Positions 28,147 through 37,161 of a stretch of DNA of 64,000 nucleotides are shown piece by piece. The position numbers and the translations under genes are program-made. The first letter of the stretch is position 1; each line of letters starts with the position of its first letter. The DNA comes from Devosia sp. Root413D1 (GTDB lineage: Bacteria; Pseudomonadota; Alphaproteobacteria; Rhizobiales; Devosiaceae), in assembly GCF_001425235.1 (NCBI RefSeq), contig NZ_LMEA01000007.1, positions 73,170 through 137,169 on the forward strand. Direction: 5' to 3'. Under the pieces are notes generated by a model. The model saw nothing but the letters and a program-made list of their open reading frames with translations. It did not search any database and was not told the DNA's origin.

Positions 28147-29472
28147 ATGTCTGACGTGTCCTTCTACGACTACGCGAAGCTCTCGACCGAGCAGCGGGCA
28201 GCGCTGCTGAAGCGTTCCGAGGCCGATCTCTCCGGCGTCATCGAGAAGGTGAAGCCGATCATCGAGGCGGTGCGGACCGAAGGCGATGCCGCGCTTGCCC
28301 GGTTTGCGCGGGATCTCGACAAGGCTGAGAACGTCACCGAAGCGACGCTGCAGGTCACGCCGGCTGAGTTCGACGCCGCCTTCAAGGCGGTCGACAGCAA
28401 GGTTATCGACGCCATCCAGTTCGGCATCGAGAACATCCGCAGCTTCCACGAGGAGCAGAAGCCCGAGACCATGTGGATGAAGGAGATCCGGCCGGGCGCC
28501 TATGCCGGCGATCGCTTCACCCCCATTCAGTCGGTCGCCCTCTATGTGCCGCGCGGCAAGGGCTCGTTCCCGTCGGTGACCATGATGACCTCCGTGCCGG
28601 CCGTCGTCGCCGGTGTGCCCAATCTTGCCATCGTCACCCCGCCGGCGCCCGATGGCAGCGTCGACGCAGCAACCCTGGTGGCGGCGCGCCTCGCCGGCGT
28701 CGAGACGGTCTACAAGGCCGGCGGCGCCCAGGCGGTTGCCGCGATTGCTTATGGAACGAAGACGGTGAAGCCGGCGCTCAAGATTGTCGGCCCGGGCAGC
28801 CCCTGGGTGGTCGCCGCCAAGCGCCTGCTCTCCGGCGTCATCGATACGGGCCTGCCTGCTGGTCCCTCCGAGGCGGTGATCTTTGCCGACGACACCATCG
28901 ATGGCGGCCTCGCCGCGCTCGATCTGCTCATCGAAGCCGAGCACGGCCCGGATTCGTCGGCTTACCTCGTCACCCACAGCCGACGCGTTGCCGAGGAGGC
29001 GATCGCCGCGCTGCCGGGTATCTGGGCGAAAATGACCGAGCAGCGCGTCGCCTTCTCACGCACCGTGCTGACCGGCGGCAAGACCGGCGGCATCATCCTC
29101 ACCTCGTCGGTCGAGGAGAGCTACGACTTCATCAACGCCTATGCCCCCGAGCACCTCGAGATCCTCTCCACCGAGCCCTATGATCATCTGGGCAAGATCA
29201 CCGAGGCGTCGGAAATCCTGCTCGGCCAGCACACCCCCTGCAGTATCGGCAATTTCGGCCTCGGGCCCAATGCCGTGCTGCCGACCAGCCGCTGGGCCCG
29301 CACCTACGGTCCGCTCTCTGTTACCGATTTCGTCAAACGCAGCTCGATCGGTTACGTCACCGCCGCAGGTTTTCCGCTGCTCGCCAGGCACGCCCACGAG
29401 CTCGCCATCTACGAGGGTTTTTCGTCGCATGCCCTTGCCGTCTCGGACCTGCGCCAGCAGTTTGTGCGGTAG
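28147..29472 (+). CDS. HisD-family dehydrogenase with altered metal site (not the biosynthetic enzyme)
   Basis: 441 residues from ATG 28147. The histidinol-dehydrogenase fold is clear: YVPRGKGSFPS, AGGAQAVAAIAYGT, GPGSPWVVAAKR, LPAGPSEAV, YAPEHLEI (catalytic-pair equivalents E335 and H336) and GPLSVTDFVKRSS. Compared with E. coli HisD (zinc ligands Gln259, His262, Asp360, His419), the aligned positions here are Glu263, His266, Asn369 and His428, and the histidine of GPNHVLPT is Ala376. These changes argue against ordinary histidinol oxidation. Its place in an ABC transporter/SDR/ADH operon with HutC-type boxes points to a catabolic two-step alcohol-to-acid oxidation of an unknown compound. 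Confidence 0.9.
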   Translation: MSDVSFYDYAKLSTEQRAALLKRSEADLSGVIEKVKPIIEAVRTEGDAALARFARDLDKAENVTEATLQVTPAEFDAAFKAVDSKVIDAIQFGIENIRSFHEEQKPETMWMKEIRPGAYAGDRFTPIQSVALYVPRGKGSFPSVTMMTSVPAVVAGVPNLAIVTPPAPDGSVDAATLVAARLAGVETVYKAGGAQAVAAIAYGTKTVKPALKIVGPGSPWVVAAKRLLSGVIDTGLPAGPSEAVIFADDTIDGGLAALDLLIEAEHGPDSSAYLVTHSRRVAEEAIAALPGIWAKMTEQRVAFSRTVLTGGKTGGIILTSSVEESYDFINAYAPEHLEILSTEPYDHLGKITEASEILLGQHTPCSIGNFGLGPNAVLPTSRWARTYGPLSVTDFVKRSSIGYVTAAGFPLLARHAHELAIYEGFSSHALAVSDLRQQFVR

Positions 29473-29480
29473 CCGATCCT

Positions 29481-30491
29481 ATGCGTGCGGTGCGCCTCCA
29501 TGACGTCAAGGACCTGAGGTTCGAACAGGTCGCTGCCCCCGGGGCGCCTGGCCCCGGTTCGGTGCTCATCGCCGTCGAGGCCGCCGGCATCTGCGGCTCG
29601 GACCTCCACAACTTCTCGACCGGGCAGTGGATTTCGCGCCGCCCAAGCGTCGCCGGCCACGAGTTCTGCGGCCGGGTCGTCGCGGTCGGGCAGGGGGTGT
29701 CCGGCCTGTCGGTTGGGCAAGCCGTGGTGGCCGATTCCCGCTTCTGGTGCGGCGAGTGCCCGCAGTGCCGCGACGGCCATCGCAACGCCTGTGAACGCCT
29801 CGGCTTCGTCGGCGAGGTCTGCGATGGCGGCTTCGCCGAACAGGTCATCCTGCCGGCGAGGCTCGTGCAGCCGCGACCTGAGACCATGGACCCACGCGTC
29901 GCGGCAATGAGCGAGCCACTCGCCGTGGCCCTCCACGCCATCAACAAGGTCGCACCGGCCGACGGCGCTGGCGTGCTGGTGGTCGGCTGCGGCACCATTG
30001 GCGGCCTCTGTGCGCTCGCCCTCTCGCATCGCCATAACGGCCCGCTCCTCCTGGCGGATCGCAATGCCGATCGGGCGCGGATGGTCGCGAAGGTCACCGG
30101 CGGTCGGGTTGTCGATCTCACCCCGGACGCCATCGCCGCCGCCAACCAGGGCCGGCCGCTGCGCTTTGCCATCGATGCCACCGGCAGCATCGCCGCCTTG
30201 CGGCAATTGCTCGATGTCATCGGGCCGAACTCCGTGCTTGGCCTTGTCGGCATCAGCCACGGCAAGCTCGATCTCGACCCCAATCACCTGGTCGAGCGCG
30301 AGATCCAGCTCGTCGGCTGTCACGCCTTCAAGGACGAACTGCCCGAGGCAATCGCCCTGGCCGATGTGCTCGGCGAGCAACTGCTCTCCCTGATCGACGA
30401 GGAGATCGGGCTCGACCAGGTGCCGGCCGCCTTCGAGCGCTTGCTGGCCGGCAATGTCAAAGGCCTCAAGACCATCATCTCCATCCGCTAG
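29481..30491 (+). CDS. Zinc-dependent alcohol dehydrogenase (MDR family)
   Basis: 336 residues, 8 bases after the HisD-family gene. Catalytic zinc ligands are Cys38 (ICGSD), His60-Glu61 (GHE) and Glu145 (SEPLAVA). The structural zinc lobe is intact with cysteines 90, 93, 96 and 104 (CGECPQCRDGHRNAC). The NAD-binding segment is VLVVGCGTIGGL. It is a sorbitol/threonine dehydrogenase-like enzyme oxidising a secondary alcohol. Together with the SDR it could interconvert stereoisomers of a hydroxyl compound before the HisD-type enzyme acts. Confidence 0.92.
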   Translation: MRAVRLHDVKDLRFEQVAAPGAPGPGSVLIAVEAAGICGSDLHNFSTGQWISRRPSVAGHEFCGRVVAVGQGVSGLSVGQAVVADSRFWCGECPQCRDGHRNACERLGFVGEVCDGGFAEQVILPARLVQPRPETMDPRVAAMSEPLAVALHAINKVAPADGAGVLVVGCGTIGGLCALALSHRHNGPLLLADRNADRARMVAKVTGGRVVDLTPDAIAAANQGRPLRFAIDATGSIAALRQLLDVIGPNSVLGLVGISHGKLDLDPNHLVEREIQLVGCHAFKDELPEAIALADVLGEQLLSLIDEEIGLDQVPAAFERLLAGNVKGLKTIISIR

Positions 30492-30507
30492 CCCGGCAGA
30501 CCCGACC

Positions 30508-31794
30508 ATGACCCAGTTTTCCAGCCGGACGGCGGATATTCGCGCCGCCGCCAAGCACCATGACGGCCGGGCGGAACCGCTGCTCGCGGCGCTGCTCGCC
30601 GACCTATTCAAGATCGAAGCGCAGAACGTCGCGATCAATCGCGACCAGTACAGCCTCAACTCGCTCAACGGCTTCTTCGACACCGCCGACGGCGCCTTCT
30701 TTTTCAAGTTCCACCAGGAAGAGGGCGAAGAACAGATGAGCGGCGAGTATTATCGCGCCGACATCCTGGCGCGGGCCGGATTGCCGGTCGATCAGGCCGT
30801 CTACACCTCGACGCTCCCCGGCGAGCAGATCCTCGTCTACCGCCGTCGCACCGATCCGCGCTTCTCCGATGTCCTGCGGGCCCTCGATCTCGACGACCAT
30901 GCCGAGCGTCGCGCCGCGGCGGTCTCAGCCGAGGCGACGCTGAGCGATTGCGTCAACGACATCTACCGGCAGACCCTGCACCCGATCACGTCGGCGCAGT
31001 CGCAAAGCGAACCGGTGCACCGTCTGTTCTTCGAGCGCCTCATCGATCCGGTCACCGGCGCCTATCCCGGTGGGCGCCTCAAGAGCTTCTATGTCGGCCA
31101 GAGCTTCGCGTTTCCGGGCGCCACACTGAGCTGGGCCGAATTTGCCGGCGCCGAGTTTATCGTCAACGGCGTCGCCTACCGCCACTCGATCGGCGAGCTG
31201 TTCGACTTGGCGCACCACCGGCTGAACCCCATTCGCCTGGCGGATGCCGGCGGTGTCGTGGCGCATGGCGACGCACACAATGCCAACGTCTGGTATTCCG
31301 AGGGGCAGGACGGGCCCAGCCTGTCGTTCTTCGATCCGGCGTTTGCCGGCGAGCACGTGCCCTCGCTTCTCGCCGAGGTGAAGACGACCTTCCACAACAT
31401 CATCGCCCACCCGCTCTGGCTCTACGATCCCGAGGAAGTCGCGAAGTGCTACACCGCAACCGCAACCCATCGCGACGGCACCCTCGCCATCGAGACGGAC
31501 TGGGCCCTGACCCCGGTCCGCGAGGACCTGCTTCAAGTGAAGGCCGAACGCGCCTGGCGCCCGCTGTTGCAGGATTTGCGGGATCGCAACCTCCTGCCGG
31601 CAGACTGGCGCCAGCTTATCCGCCTGGGCCTGTTCCTCTGCCCCACACTGGTGATGAACCTTCGGGCCGGCAGCGGCCGCCACAACCCGATCTCCTCGGC
31701 CATCGGCTTCGCCAACGCAGTGCGCGTCGGCAGCGAACCGGACGACGGCACAGACTTCGTCACCGCGTTCCTCGATTCAATCGAGCCGCGTTAG
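30508..31794 (+). CDS. APH-fold (aminoglycoside phosphotransferase-like) kinase, unknown substrate
   Basis: 428 residues from ATG 30508, 16 bases after the dehydrogenase. The Brenner-type catalytic motif HGDAHNANV (253-261) and the metal-binding aspartate in FFDPAFAG (D276) define the APH/choline kinase fold. FFFKF near residue 67 may supply the nucleotide-binding lysine. It is longer than typical choline kinases. As the last gene of the HutC-box cluster it may phosphorylate the imported compound or an intermediate. A resistance role is unlikely in this setting. I do not recognise a specific subfamily. Confidence 0.75.
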   Translation: MTQFSSRTADIRAAAKHHDGRAEPLLAALLADLFKIEAQNVAINRDQYSLNSLNGFFDTADGAFFFKFHQEEGEEQMSGEYYRADILARAGLPVDQAVYTSTLPGEQILVYRRRTDPRFSDVLRALDLDDHAERRAAAVSAEATLSDCVNDIYRQTLHPITSAQSQSEPVHRLFFERLIDPVTGAYPGGRLKSFYVGQSFAFPGATLSWAEFAGAEFIVNGVAYRHSIGELFDLAHHRLNPIRLADAGGVVAHGDAHNANVWYSEGQDGPSLSFFDPAFAGEHVPSLLAEVKTTFHNIIAHPLWLYDPEEVAKCYTATATHRDGTLAIETDWALTPVREDLLQVKAERAWRPLLQDLRDRNLLPADWRQLIRLGLFLCPTLVMNLRAGSGRHNPISSAIGFANAVRVGSEPDDGTDFVTAFLDSIEPR

Positions 31795-32017
31795 GCGTTG
31801 CTGGTTGGGCACCGCAGCGCCGCTGACGGTGACACAACGTCCCAACGACTGCTTGTGGCCCAAAGCAGACGCCCGCGTTCCAGGTTAGTCAAAGGGCTGC
31901 AGTGATCGAGGCGGTTGCGCCTGTTCTTCTCTACCAGAACTTCTCCTTGCGAAAGTCTTTGTATCGAGCTGTTGGATCCAGGGCTTCGTCCTGACTCACA
32001 GGGCGCTTTTGACACCG

Positions 32018-32033
32018 TACCAACTAGTGGGTA
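32018..32033. promoter_or_regulatory. TetR-type operator
   Basis: TACCAACTAGTGGGTA, a 16-bp dyad (TACC-N-ACTAGT-N-GGTA, one mismatched pair). It lies 10 bases before the start codon of the adjacent tetR gene, so autoregulation is likely. Confidence 0.7.
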
Positions 32034-32043
32034 TGGTCGTGGT

Positions 32044-32670
32044 ATGCACGAGTCACGCCTCAAAATTCTGAATGCGACGCTCAACGTCGTCCGGGAAAAG
32101 GGCTACCACGCCACCCGCATCGAGGATGTCTGCGCCGCAGCTGGCCTGACGAAGGGCAGCTTCTTTCATCATTTTTCCAGCAAGGAAGAATTGGCCATCG
32201 CCGCGGCCGCCCATTGGGATGTGGTCACCGGAACACTATTCGCCTCGGCGAGCTACCATTCCGCACCGGAGCCGCTCGACCGGCTGCTGGGCTACATCGA
32301 ACTGCGGAAAGCCCTGCTCACCAACACGATCCCCGAGGCCACCTGCTACGCCGGCACGATCGTGCAGGAAGCTTATGTGACGCATCCCGCCGTTCGTGAG
32401 GCCTGCGCCAACAGCATCGTGTTGCACGCGCGGACGCTCGAAACGGATATCGAGGCGGCAATTGCTCGCAGCGACTACAGCGGCGAACTCACAGCCCAGA
32501 GCCTCGCACTGCACACCCAGGCGGTCGTGCAAGGCGCGTTCATCCTCGCCAAAGCGCTGGACGGTATGCCCGCCGCGCTCGACAGCCTCGATCATCTAGC
32601 TCGCTACTTCCGGCTGCTCTTTGCTGTGCCGGCGAGACGGGTCCGCAAGACGATTTCAAAGGAGAGGTAA
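32044..32670 (+). CDS. TetR/AcrR-family transcriptional regulator
   Basis: 208 residues from ATG 32044, just after the operator-like dyad. The N-terminal HTH spans about residues 3-48 (ILNATLNVVREKGYHATRIEDVCAAAGLTKGSFFHHFSSKEEL, given here as the motif span). The rest is the helical ligand domain. The start gives the normal length for the family. An alpha/beta hydrolase starts 1 base after its stop, forming a two-gene unit. Effector unknown. Confidence 0.92.
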   Translation: MHESRLKILNATLNVVREKGYHATRIEDVCAAAGLTKGSFFHHFSSKEELAIAAAAHWDVVTGTLFASASYHSAPEPLDRLLGYIELRKALLTNTIPEATCYAGTIVQEAYVTHPAVREACANSIVLHARTLETDIEAAIARSDYSGELTAQSLALHTQAVVQGAFILAKALDGMPAALDSLDHLARYFRLLFAVPARRVRKTISKER

Positions 32671-32671
32671 G

Positions 32672-33475
32672 ATGCCCCATGTCACTTCTGCGGACGGCAC
32701 GAGGATCGCCTACGACCGGGAAGGCGCTGGCCCGGCGGTGATCCTCGTCGGCGGCACCCTGGACGACGGCGCTGAGAACGCGCCGCTGGCCCGGCTCCTT
32801 GCCGACCATTTCACGGTCTACAATTACGCACGACGCGGCCGGGGCGCCAGCGGCAATACACCGCCGTACGCCTTGGCGCGGGAGGTGGAAGACCTCGACG
32901 CACTGATTGCGACAGCGGGCGGCTCAGCTCACGTGTACGGCGCCTCATCTGGCGGCGCCCTCGCGCTGGAGGCAGCAGCGGCAGGTTCGGCGATCGACAA
33001 GATCGCGGTGTGGGATGTGCCGTACGTGATCGGAGACGACCTGTGGCCGAGGTTCAACCAGTACCTCGCGGACACCCACGAGGCATACAAAGCCGGCCGG
33101 GACGAGGAGCTCCTGGAACTCTTCATGAGGCTTACCGGCGGACCCGACGCGGACATCGCGACTTTCAAACAGTACCCGATCTGGGCCTCGTCCGTCGCGC
33201 TCGCCCACACGCTCGTCAAGGACGCCGTGATCCTCAATGACTATAAGATCCCCACGGACCGACTTGCCCGCATCACTCAGTCGGTCCTGGTGACCACCGA
33301 GGGTCCGATCACCCAACCCCAGTTGTCAGGCCTCCCGACCGACTTCTTCGACCGCGCCGCGAAAGCGATAACCGCTGCCATCCCCCAGACCGAACGACAC
33401 ACGCTCGACGGGCAGGGACACGTCGTCGCCCCCGAACTCATGGCCCGTGTACTGAAGACGTTCTTCAACCAGTAA
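32672..33475 (+). CDS. Alpha/beta-fold hydrolase
   Basis: 267 residues from ATG 32672, with GGAGAGG upstream. Fold landmarks are an oxyanion-region segment VILVGGTLDDG, the YARRGRGASG strand/turn and the nucleophile elbow VYGASSGGAL (central Ser). The probable catalytic histidine is near the end (LDGQGHVV). It resembles small cytosolic esterases or peroxidase-like hydrolases. It is co-transcribed with the TetR gene, suggesting response to and removal of a small lipophilic compound. The high alanine/aspartate content and isolated two-gene setting could reflect horizontal transfer, but this is not proven. Confidence 0.88.
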   Translation: MPHVTSADGTRIAYDREGAGPAVILVGGTLDDGAENAPLARLLADHFTVYNYARRGRGASGNTPPYALAREVEDLDALIATAGGSAHVYGASSGGALALEAAAAGSAIDKIAVWDVPYVIGDDLWPRFNQYLADTHEAYKAGRDEELLELFMRLTGGPDADIATFKQYPIWASSVALAHTLVKDAVILNDYKIPTDRLARITQSVLVTTEGPITQPQLSGLPTDFFDRAAKAITAAIPQTERHTLDGQGHVVAPELMARVLKTFFNQ

Positions 33476-33673
33476 CCCGTCGACACCAGGCTTCCACTGC
33501 CATCTGAGAAACCGGCCTTCATTAGCCTCGAGCACGTACGTGAGCCTCTCGAGATTCGACTGCTGCGCAATTGGCGATTGCACGCGGTGCAGGTATCTCA
33601 AGACTTAGGTCGGAGTGCTGGACTGGACGCGATCGAGCGGCGGCGTGCCTGAGCTCAGCGTCTGCCGCTCCGG

Positions 33674-34654
33674 CTAGGTCTTGCTCAGTCGAGCAAGCAC
33701 CGCGTCCGTCACGTCGGCGCCGAGCCGATAGGAAAATGCCGTGACACTCCTAAGGTCGTCGCTGAGTGTGCAGTCGAAAGCGAGGCCATACCACCTGTCT
33801 CCGGAGCGGAAGATCGCGCCGGTGGCTGTGAGGCGCGTGCCTGTCATCTCCGACCTGGCATAGGCTTCCGTCATCACCACGTCGGGCGTGAAGCGTTCCC
33901 CGGCATTGCCGATCTGGGCCAGGGCCTCGATGTTGCAGGTTTGCGCCAGCCGCTTTTCGGGCGGCAGCGTTTCGAGCATCGCGCGCGCCTGCGCCATGCT
34001 GGGAACACTCAGCATCGCCTTGAGATAGAAGCGTGTGGCGCTGCGCGGCGCGCCCAGCTCGAGGGTCGCGACATCGGGCTCCGCCGACGGAGCAGGCGGG
34101 GCCGTTCCTTCCGTCATCTCGCCAGTGTCGGCCGTGACTGCGGTGACGGCGTCATCCGGCCCGCTGGCTGGGGCAGTCAACCCCCTCACTCTGGGACGCG
34201 ACAGCGGTATCGGGGCTTCCTGTGCCGAGGTCTCCGCACCCCGCACCGGCTCCGATACTGCGGTGGCCGAGGCCTCGTCTACGGTCTTTGGGGCCGCCGC
34301 TTCGGATGGCGTTTCGGGCGGATAGACCTCCTCCGCGGCCGATGGAGCTGGACCGGCAGCTTGCTCTGCCGGTGGCGGATTGGCTGGGGTCGTCTTGGCC
34401 GGCGGCAAGGTTGCCGCCGACTCCTCCTCCGCTGGCTCCTCCGCAGGCGGCTCGCTGGTCTCCGGGGGCCGCACTAGCTCCACGTCAATGGCCGCTGGAG
34501 GTGTGGCTTCGGCGCTGTCAGGCCGCGGCTGCCAGAGGAAGAACACCAGCACCCCCGCATGCAGCATTGCTGAAGCCATCGTGCCCCAGACGTTCCATGG
34601 CTTACGCCTTGGCGGCTCGGGGAGCGTCGGCTCGGGCAGCGTGATTTCGCTCAT
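33674..34654 (-). CDS. DUF930 domain protein with TonB-like N-terminal architecture
   Basis: 326 residues. One transmembrane helix (about 24-41) follows a short cytoplasmic N-terminus. A long Pro/Ala/Glu-rich linker (about 42-200) would reach into the periplasm. The C-terminal part (about 208-326) has the DUF930 pattern FYLKAMLS, LPPEKRLAQTCNIEAL, DRWYGLAFDC and a final beta-rich segment. Its function is unknown. The architecture resembles TonB, but the C-terminal domain is different and no ExbB/ExbD genes are nearby. It is monocistronic. Confidence 0.82.
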   Translation of the reverse strand: MSEITLPEPTLPEPPRRKPWNVWGTMASAMLHAGVLVFFLWQPRPDSAEATPPAAIDVELVRPPETSEPPAEEPAEEESAATLPPAKTTPANPPPAEQAAGPAPSAAEEVYPPETPSEAAAPKTVDEASATAVSEPVRGAETSAQEAPIPLSRPRVRGLTAPASGPDDAVTAVTADTGEMTEGTAPPAPSAEPDVATLELGAPRSATRFYLKAMLSVPSMAQARAMLETLPPEKRLAQTCNIEALAQIGNAGERFTPDVVMTEAYARSEMTGTRLTATGAIFRSGDRWYGLAFDCTLSDDLRSVTAFSYRLGADVTDAVLARLSKT

Positions 34655-34857
34655 GGTTCAGCCTGCCATGACGATTGTGGGCGTCCGGTGGGAGGACCGA
34701 GAACATTTTCGCTCGCCAGGGACTTACTGGCAATGGCCAGGAGGGGCCCGAATTATGCTAGGGCGCACGGGCGTCCACACATGGCGCATAGCGGACGCTT
34801 CTACTAGCCTCGGCTCGGACAGAGGCCTGCAAGCTCCGGCGCCTGCTGCCTTTTTGA

Positions 34858-34934
34858 TGGTCGGGGCAGAGTGATTCGAACACTCGACCCCCGGTTCCCA
34901 AAACCGGTGCTCTACCAGACTGAGCTATACCCCG
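34858..34934 (-). tRNA. tRNA-Pro (anticodon TGG)
   Basis: 77 nt including the encoded CCA. The 5' end CGGGGTA pairs with TGCCCCG, the D-arm is AGCTCAGTCTGGTAGAGC, and the anticodon arm CCGGT-TTTGGGA-ACCGG carries TGG. The T-arm with GTTCGAATC is intact. It reads CCA and, by wobble, other proline codons. Confidence 0.97.
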
Positions 34935-35038
34935 AACTATCGCCCTTCCGTTATCGGGAGTTGCTGCAAAGAGCAAGCAGGGCAAGCCCATTTGAGTTCC
35001 GGTTGACGTGAACTGGCGTCTCCGCCGACAAGAGCGCC

Positions 35039-35770
35039 ATGATCGATCTGAGCAAGCCTTGGCCCTTTGGCCTCACCCGTCGCCGCGCGCCCTGGTTCGT
35101 CCTCGGCTTTGTCGTGCTGATCGCGGTGCTGCATCTGCTCGATCGGCCGCTTTCGGCCTGGGGGCAGGGGCTACCGGACAACGTACGGGCGGTCTTCTTC
35201 TGGATCACCGAATGGGGGAAATCCGACTGGATACTGATTCCCACCTTCATCGCCTGGCTCGTGGCGTGGCTGCTTTCGCTACTGACGCGCGATAACCTCC
35301 GCCTTGCGCTGCAGGAACTGGCCGCCCTCGCCGGCTTCATTTTCCTCGGCGTCGGCCTTCCTGGCCTCGTCTCGACGCTGCTCAAACGCGCCATCGGGCG
35401 CGGGCGGCCCGAGACCTGGACGGCCGAAACGCCGCTGAGCTTCCAGAGCTTCAATTGGAGCGCCTACGACTACCAGAGCTTCCCCTCGGGTCACTCCACC
35501 ACTGCCTTCGCCTTTGCCGCGGTCGTGGCATTCCTGTGGCCGCGGGCGTTCTGGCCGGCCATGCTGTTTGCCGCCGCTATTGCCGTGTCGCGCATTGTCG
35601 TCGGCGAGCACTACCCCACCGACATCATCGCCGGCGCGCTGCTCGGCCTGCTCGGCGCCTACGCGGTGCGCCAACTGTTCGTATCGCGCGGCTGGTTGTT
35701 CGCCGCGACCGCTTCAGGTACGGAGCGCCGGCCGTTCGCCGCGCTCCGTACCCTGTTGGTCAGGCGATAG
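35039..35770 (+). CDS. PAP2-family lipid phosphatase
   Basis: 243 residues, integral membrane protein. All three acid-phosphatase signature motifs are present: KRAIGRGRP (KX6RP), PSGHS (motif 2) and SRIVVGEHYPTD (SRX5HX3D). Hydrophobic segments flank them. It should dephosphorylate a membrane lipid pyro- or monophosphate (phosphatidate, undecaprenyl pyrophosphate or lipid A phosphate). Its 3' end overlaps the convergent metC gene by 11 bases. Confidence 0.92.
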   Translation: MIDLSKPWPFGLTRRRAPWFVLGFVVLIAVLHLLDRPLSAWGQGLPDNVRAVFFWITEWGKSDWILIPTFIAWLVAWLLSLLTRDNLRLALQELAALAGFIFLGVGLPGLVSTLLKRAIGRGRPETWTAETPLSFQSFNWSAYDYQSFPSGHSTTAFAFAAVVAFLWPRAFWPAMLFAAAIAVSRIVVGEHYPTDIIAGALLGLLGAYAVRQLFVSRGWLFAATASGTERRPFAALRTLLVRR

Positions 35771-36947
35771 CCCGGTAGCGCGTCAGCGCTGCCGCCATGT
35801 CCGCCTTGAGGTCGTCGAGGCTCTCGAGCCCGACATGCACGCGGAACATCTGCCCCGGGGCGTCCCACGCCACGGCCGTGCGAATGTTCGAGGGATCGAA
35901 CGGGATGCAGAGGCTCTCGTAGCCGCCCCACGAATAGCCCATGCCGAACAGCTGAAAACCGTTGACCATCGCCGCCAGCGCGTCGCGCGAGCGCTGCTTC
36001 AGCCGAAAGGCGAACAGGCTCCCGGCGCCGGTGAAATCGCGCTTGAACAGCGCGTGATCCGGATGGCTCGGCAGGGCAGGGTGGTAGACCTCCTCAACCT
36101 CAGGCTGCCCCTCGAGCCACGCAGCAAAGGCCAATGCTGCCTCGTTGTGGTGCTTCATCCGCACCGCCAGCGTCCTGAGGCCGCGCAGTGTCAGGTACGA
36201 ATCGTCCGGTGATACCGCCACCCCGAGGATGCGGTGGGTGCGCTTCAGCCGTGCCCACAGCTTCTCGTTGGCGGAAACCGTGCCCACCATGGCGTCCGAG
36301 TGCCCGACGAACATCTTGGTCGCGGCGTGCATCACCATATCGGCGCCCATTTCGAGCGGCCGGTGGAACAGCGGCGTGCCCCACGAATTGTCGACGATCA
36401 CCGTGATGCCGCGGGCGTGCGCAGCTGCGGCAATCGCCGGCAGGTCCTGCATTTCGAAAGTCAGCGACCCAGGGCTCTCGACGAAGATCGCCTTGGTCCT
36501 CTCGGTGAACAATTCGGCGATACCCGCGCCGATGCGCGGATCATAGTAGCGAGTCGTCACGCCGAACCGGGTCAGCCCCTCGGTGGCGAAGGTCCGTGTC
36601 GGCTCGTAGGCCGAGTCGGTCATCAGCAACTCATCGCCCGCCGAAACGGCCGCCAGCAGCGCCGTCGAAACCGCCGACAGGCCCGATGGCGCAACGATGG
36701 TGCCGGCCGCCCCTTCGAGCTCGCTGATGAGGTCGCAGAGCGCCCGGGTCGTCGGGTTATCGTTTCGCCCGTAGCGGTAGGGCGCCTTGTAATCTTCCAG
36801 TTCGTCCAGCGACTTGAACAGGATCGTCGAGCCACGGAACACCGGCATGTTCACAAAGCCCAGGTGCTCGTCCGAAGCTCGCCCGCCATGCGTGAGGACG
36901 GTTGCGAGGGATGCGGGAGTGCCGCTTTTCCCGTTGTTATCAGTCAT
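35760..36947 (-). CDS. metC: Cystathionine beta-lyase
   Basis: 395 residues from ATG 36947 (GGGCAGAG upstream). A GTG 27 bases further out (36974) is an alternative start. It is a PLP enzyme of the Cys/Met metabolism family with YGRNDNPTT, VAPSGLSAV, DNSWGTP and the PLP lysine in HAATKMFVGHSD. It cleaves cystathionine to homocysteine. The divergent metC-aapJ arrangement is conserved in rhizobia. The 3' end runs 11 bases into the PAP2 gene. Confidence 0.93.
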   Translation of the reverse strand: MTDNNGKSGTPASLATVLTHGGRASDEHLGFVNMPVFRGSTILFKSLDELEDYKAPYRYGRNDNPTTRALCDLISELEGAAGTIVAPSGLSAVSTALLAAVSAGDELLMTDSAYEPTRTFATEGLTRFGVTTRYYDPRIGAGIAELFTERTKAIFVESPGSLTFEMQDLPAIAAAAHARGITVIVDNSWGTPLFHRPLEMGADMVMHAATKMFVGHSDAMVGTVSANEKLWARLKRTHRILGVAVSPDDSYLTLRGLRTLAVRMKHHNEAALAFAAWLEGQPEVEEVYHPALPSHPDHALFKRDFTGAGSLFAFRLKQRSRDALAAMVNGFQLFGMGYSWGGYESLCIPFDPSNIRTAVAWDAPGQMFRVHVGLESLDDLKADMAAALTRYRAIA

Positions 36948-37161
36948 TTCAAACTCTGCCCAAAACGCAGTCACCAGAGAAATATGGGCAAAAAACAGTC
37001 AGGTTTGCTGCCCCATTTCGGCCATAGCGCTTGACGCAACCGTCAATTGCCGCTTCGATGCTTACCAGCATCACATCCGCCCTCCAAGGCGGAGGTGCCG
37101 CCGGGCAACAGGCTGGGGCCAAGTTGCCCGACGAACAGGGTCAGGAAACAAGGTAATAACA

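Noticed and set aside
28147-29472. Annotation as biosynthetic hisD
   Set aside because: No other histidine biosynthesis gene is present, the operon is catabolic in layout, and zinc-ligand and substrate-histidine positions are changed.
36948-37161. A SAM riboswitch upstream of metC
   Set aside because: No conserved SAM-II or SAM-I elements could be recognised in the metC-aapJ gap. Only a short GC hairpin near 37078-37093 was seen.
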